Of a stretch of DNA of 64,000 nt, positions 62,201-64,000 are shown piece after piece. The stretch spans positions 124,001-188,000 of the forward strand of contig JAUJYZ010001280.1 in NCBI GenBank assembly GCA_033675265.1, written 5' to 3'. The position numbers were made by a program, and so were the translations under genes. This DNA is from Actinostola sp. cb2023. Lineage: Eukaryota > Cnidaria > Anthozoa > Actiniaria > Actinostolidae. Every line of letters starts with the position of its first letter. Position 1 is the first letter of the stretch. The notes beneath the pieces are model-generated. The model searched no databases and was not told the origin of the DNA. It was given only the letters and a program-made list of their open reading frames with translations.

Positions 62201-64000
62201 TCAGTGTCATCACCACCCCATCATCATCTCCTACACCACCCCCCATCATCTCCTACTACCATCAGTTACATGTATCATCATCATCATCATCACATCAGTG
62301 TCATCACCACCCCATCATCATCTCCTACACCACCCCCCATCATCTCCTACTACCATCAGTTACATGTATCATCATCATCAACATCAGTGTCATCACCACC
62401 CCATCATCATCTCCTACACCACCCCCCCCATCATCTACTACCATCAGTTACATGTATCATCATCATCATCATCAGTGTCATCACCACCCCCCATCATCAT
62501 CTCCTACACCACCCCCCATCATCTCCTACTACCATCAGTTACATGTATCATCATCAACATCAGTGTCATCACCACCCCCATCATCATCTCCTACACCACC
62601 CCCCATCATCTCCTACTACCATCAGTTACATGTATCATCATCATCAACATCAGTCATCACCACCCCATCATCATCTCCTACACCACCCCCCCCCATCATC
62701 TCCTACTACCATCAGTTACATGTATCATCATCATCAACATCAGTCATCACCACCCCATCATCATCTCCTACACCACCCCCCATCATCTCCTACTACCATC
62801 AGTTACATGTATCATCATCATCAACATCAGTGTCATCACCACCCCATCATCATCTCCTACACCACCCCCCATCATCTCCTACTACCATCAGTTACATGTA
62901 TCATCATCATCAGTGTCATCACCACCCCATCATCATCTCCTACACCACCCCCCATCATCTCCTACTACCATCAGTTACATGTATCATCATCATCAGTGTC
63001 ATCACCACCCCATCATCATCTCCTACACCACCCCCCATCATCTCCAACTACCATCAGTTACATGTATCATCATCATCAACATCAGTGTCATCACCACCCC
63101 ATCATCATCTCCTACACCACCCCCCCATCATCTCCTACTACCATCAGTTACATGTATCATCATCATCATCAGTGTCATCACCACCCCATCATCATCTCCT
63201 ACACACCCCCCCCATCATCTCCAACTACCATCATCAGTTACATGTATCATCATCATCATCATCATCAGTCATCACCACCCCATCATCATCTCCTACACCA
63301 CCCCCCATCATCTCCTACTACCATCAGTTACATCATCATCATCATCATCAGTCATCACCACCCATCATCATCATCTCCTACACCACCCCCTATCATCTCC
63401 TACTACCATCAGTTACATGTATCATCATCATCAGTGTCATCACCACCCCATCATCATCTCCTACACCACCCCCCACCCCCCTACCATCATCATCTCCTAC
63501 TACCATCAGTTACATGTATCATCATCATCAACATCAGTGTCATCACCACCCCATCATCATCTCCTACACCACCCCCCATCATCTCCTACTACCATCAGTT
63601 ACATGTATCATCATCATCAACATCATCATGTCATCACCACCCCATCATCATCTCCTACACCACCCCCCATCATCTCCTACTACCATCAGTTACATGTATC
63701 ATCATCATCAACATCAGTGTCATCACCACCCCATCATCATCTCCTACACCACCCCCCCCATCATCTCCTACTACCATCAGTTACATGTATCATCATCATC
63801 ATCAACATCAGTGTCATCACCACCCCATCATCATCTCCTACACCCCCCCATCATCTACTACTACCATCAGTTACATGTATCATCATCATCATCATCATCA
63901 GTGTCATCACCCCCCCATCATCACCACCACCCCCATCATCATCATCCTACACCACCCCCCATCATCTCCTACTACCATCAGTTACATGTATCATCACATC
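53590..64000. repeat. 89-bp G-poor satellite, more than 10.4 kb, runs off the window
   Basis: More than 110 copies of an 89-bp unit: GTTACATGTATCATCATCAT, CAACATCAGTGTCATCACCA, CCCCATCATCATCTCCTACA, CCACCCCCCATCATCTCCTA, CTACCATCA. Many units have altered (CAT)n or C-run lengths. The plus strand is nearly G-free except within CAGTTACATGTA and CAGTGTC. No exon was seen inside. It probably occupies the intron after RSPH10B exon 3. Confidence 0.95.

Overview
The window is nuclear DNA of an intron-rich, repeat-laden invertebrate animal. It holds a replication-dependent linker histone, a motile-cilium radial-spoke gene, a Golgi-type DHHC palmitoyltransferase and 5-oxoprolinase, all with conventional spliceosomal exons except the histone. 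The dense short inverted-repeat elements (TA-, TTAA- and 9-10 bp-flanked) and poly-G-capped repeats suggest a marine, possibly cnidarian or sponge, genome. This taxonomic guess is weak.

Layout. 0-1.6 kb: solitary intronless histone H1 with promoter boxes and a 3' stem-loop. 2.9-11.4 kb (minus): eleven reconstructed exons for the N-terminal ~351 residues of 5-oxoprolinase (OPLAH). Its 3' part would lie left of the window, so H1 probably sits inside or beside it. A 55-bp array fills one intron. 11.6-16 kb: nested inverted-repeat elements. 16.4-35.8 kb: a 20-24 bp GGTACCC(T/C)ATC satellite, interrupted by a 13.6-kb palindrome (18937-32561). The palindrome has two ~6.6-kb near-identical arms around a 163-bp unique loop. 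Each arm carries one copy of a large intronless gene of unknown function and a series of tandem arrays. I regard this as the most unusual object in the window.

35.8-49 kb: a complete nine-exon ZDHHC3/7-type palmitoyltransferase gene on minus (825 bp CDS, 274 aa), assembled exon by exon with all phases agreeing. Its introns hold several transposable elements, an 18-bp polypurine array, and a 36-bp minisatellite that duplicates the end of a coding exon together with its splice donor. 49.0-49.3 kb: a 275-bp divergent promoter with an RFX X-box-like site. 49.3-52.5 kb (plus): the first three exons of RSPH10B (MORN repeats plus central domain). 53.6-64 kb: an 89-bp, G-poor satellite more than 10 kb long that runs off the window, probably within the next RSPH10B intron.

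The four host genes have no evident shared pathway. ZDHHC and RSPH10B share a promoter region. The long ORFs inside the 55-bp, 36-bp, 24-bp, 18-bp and 21-bp arrays are open mainly because the repeat units lack stops, and were not called as genes.
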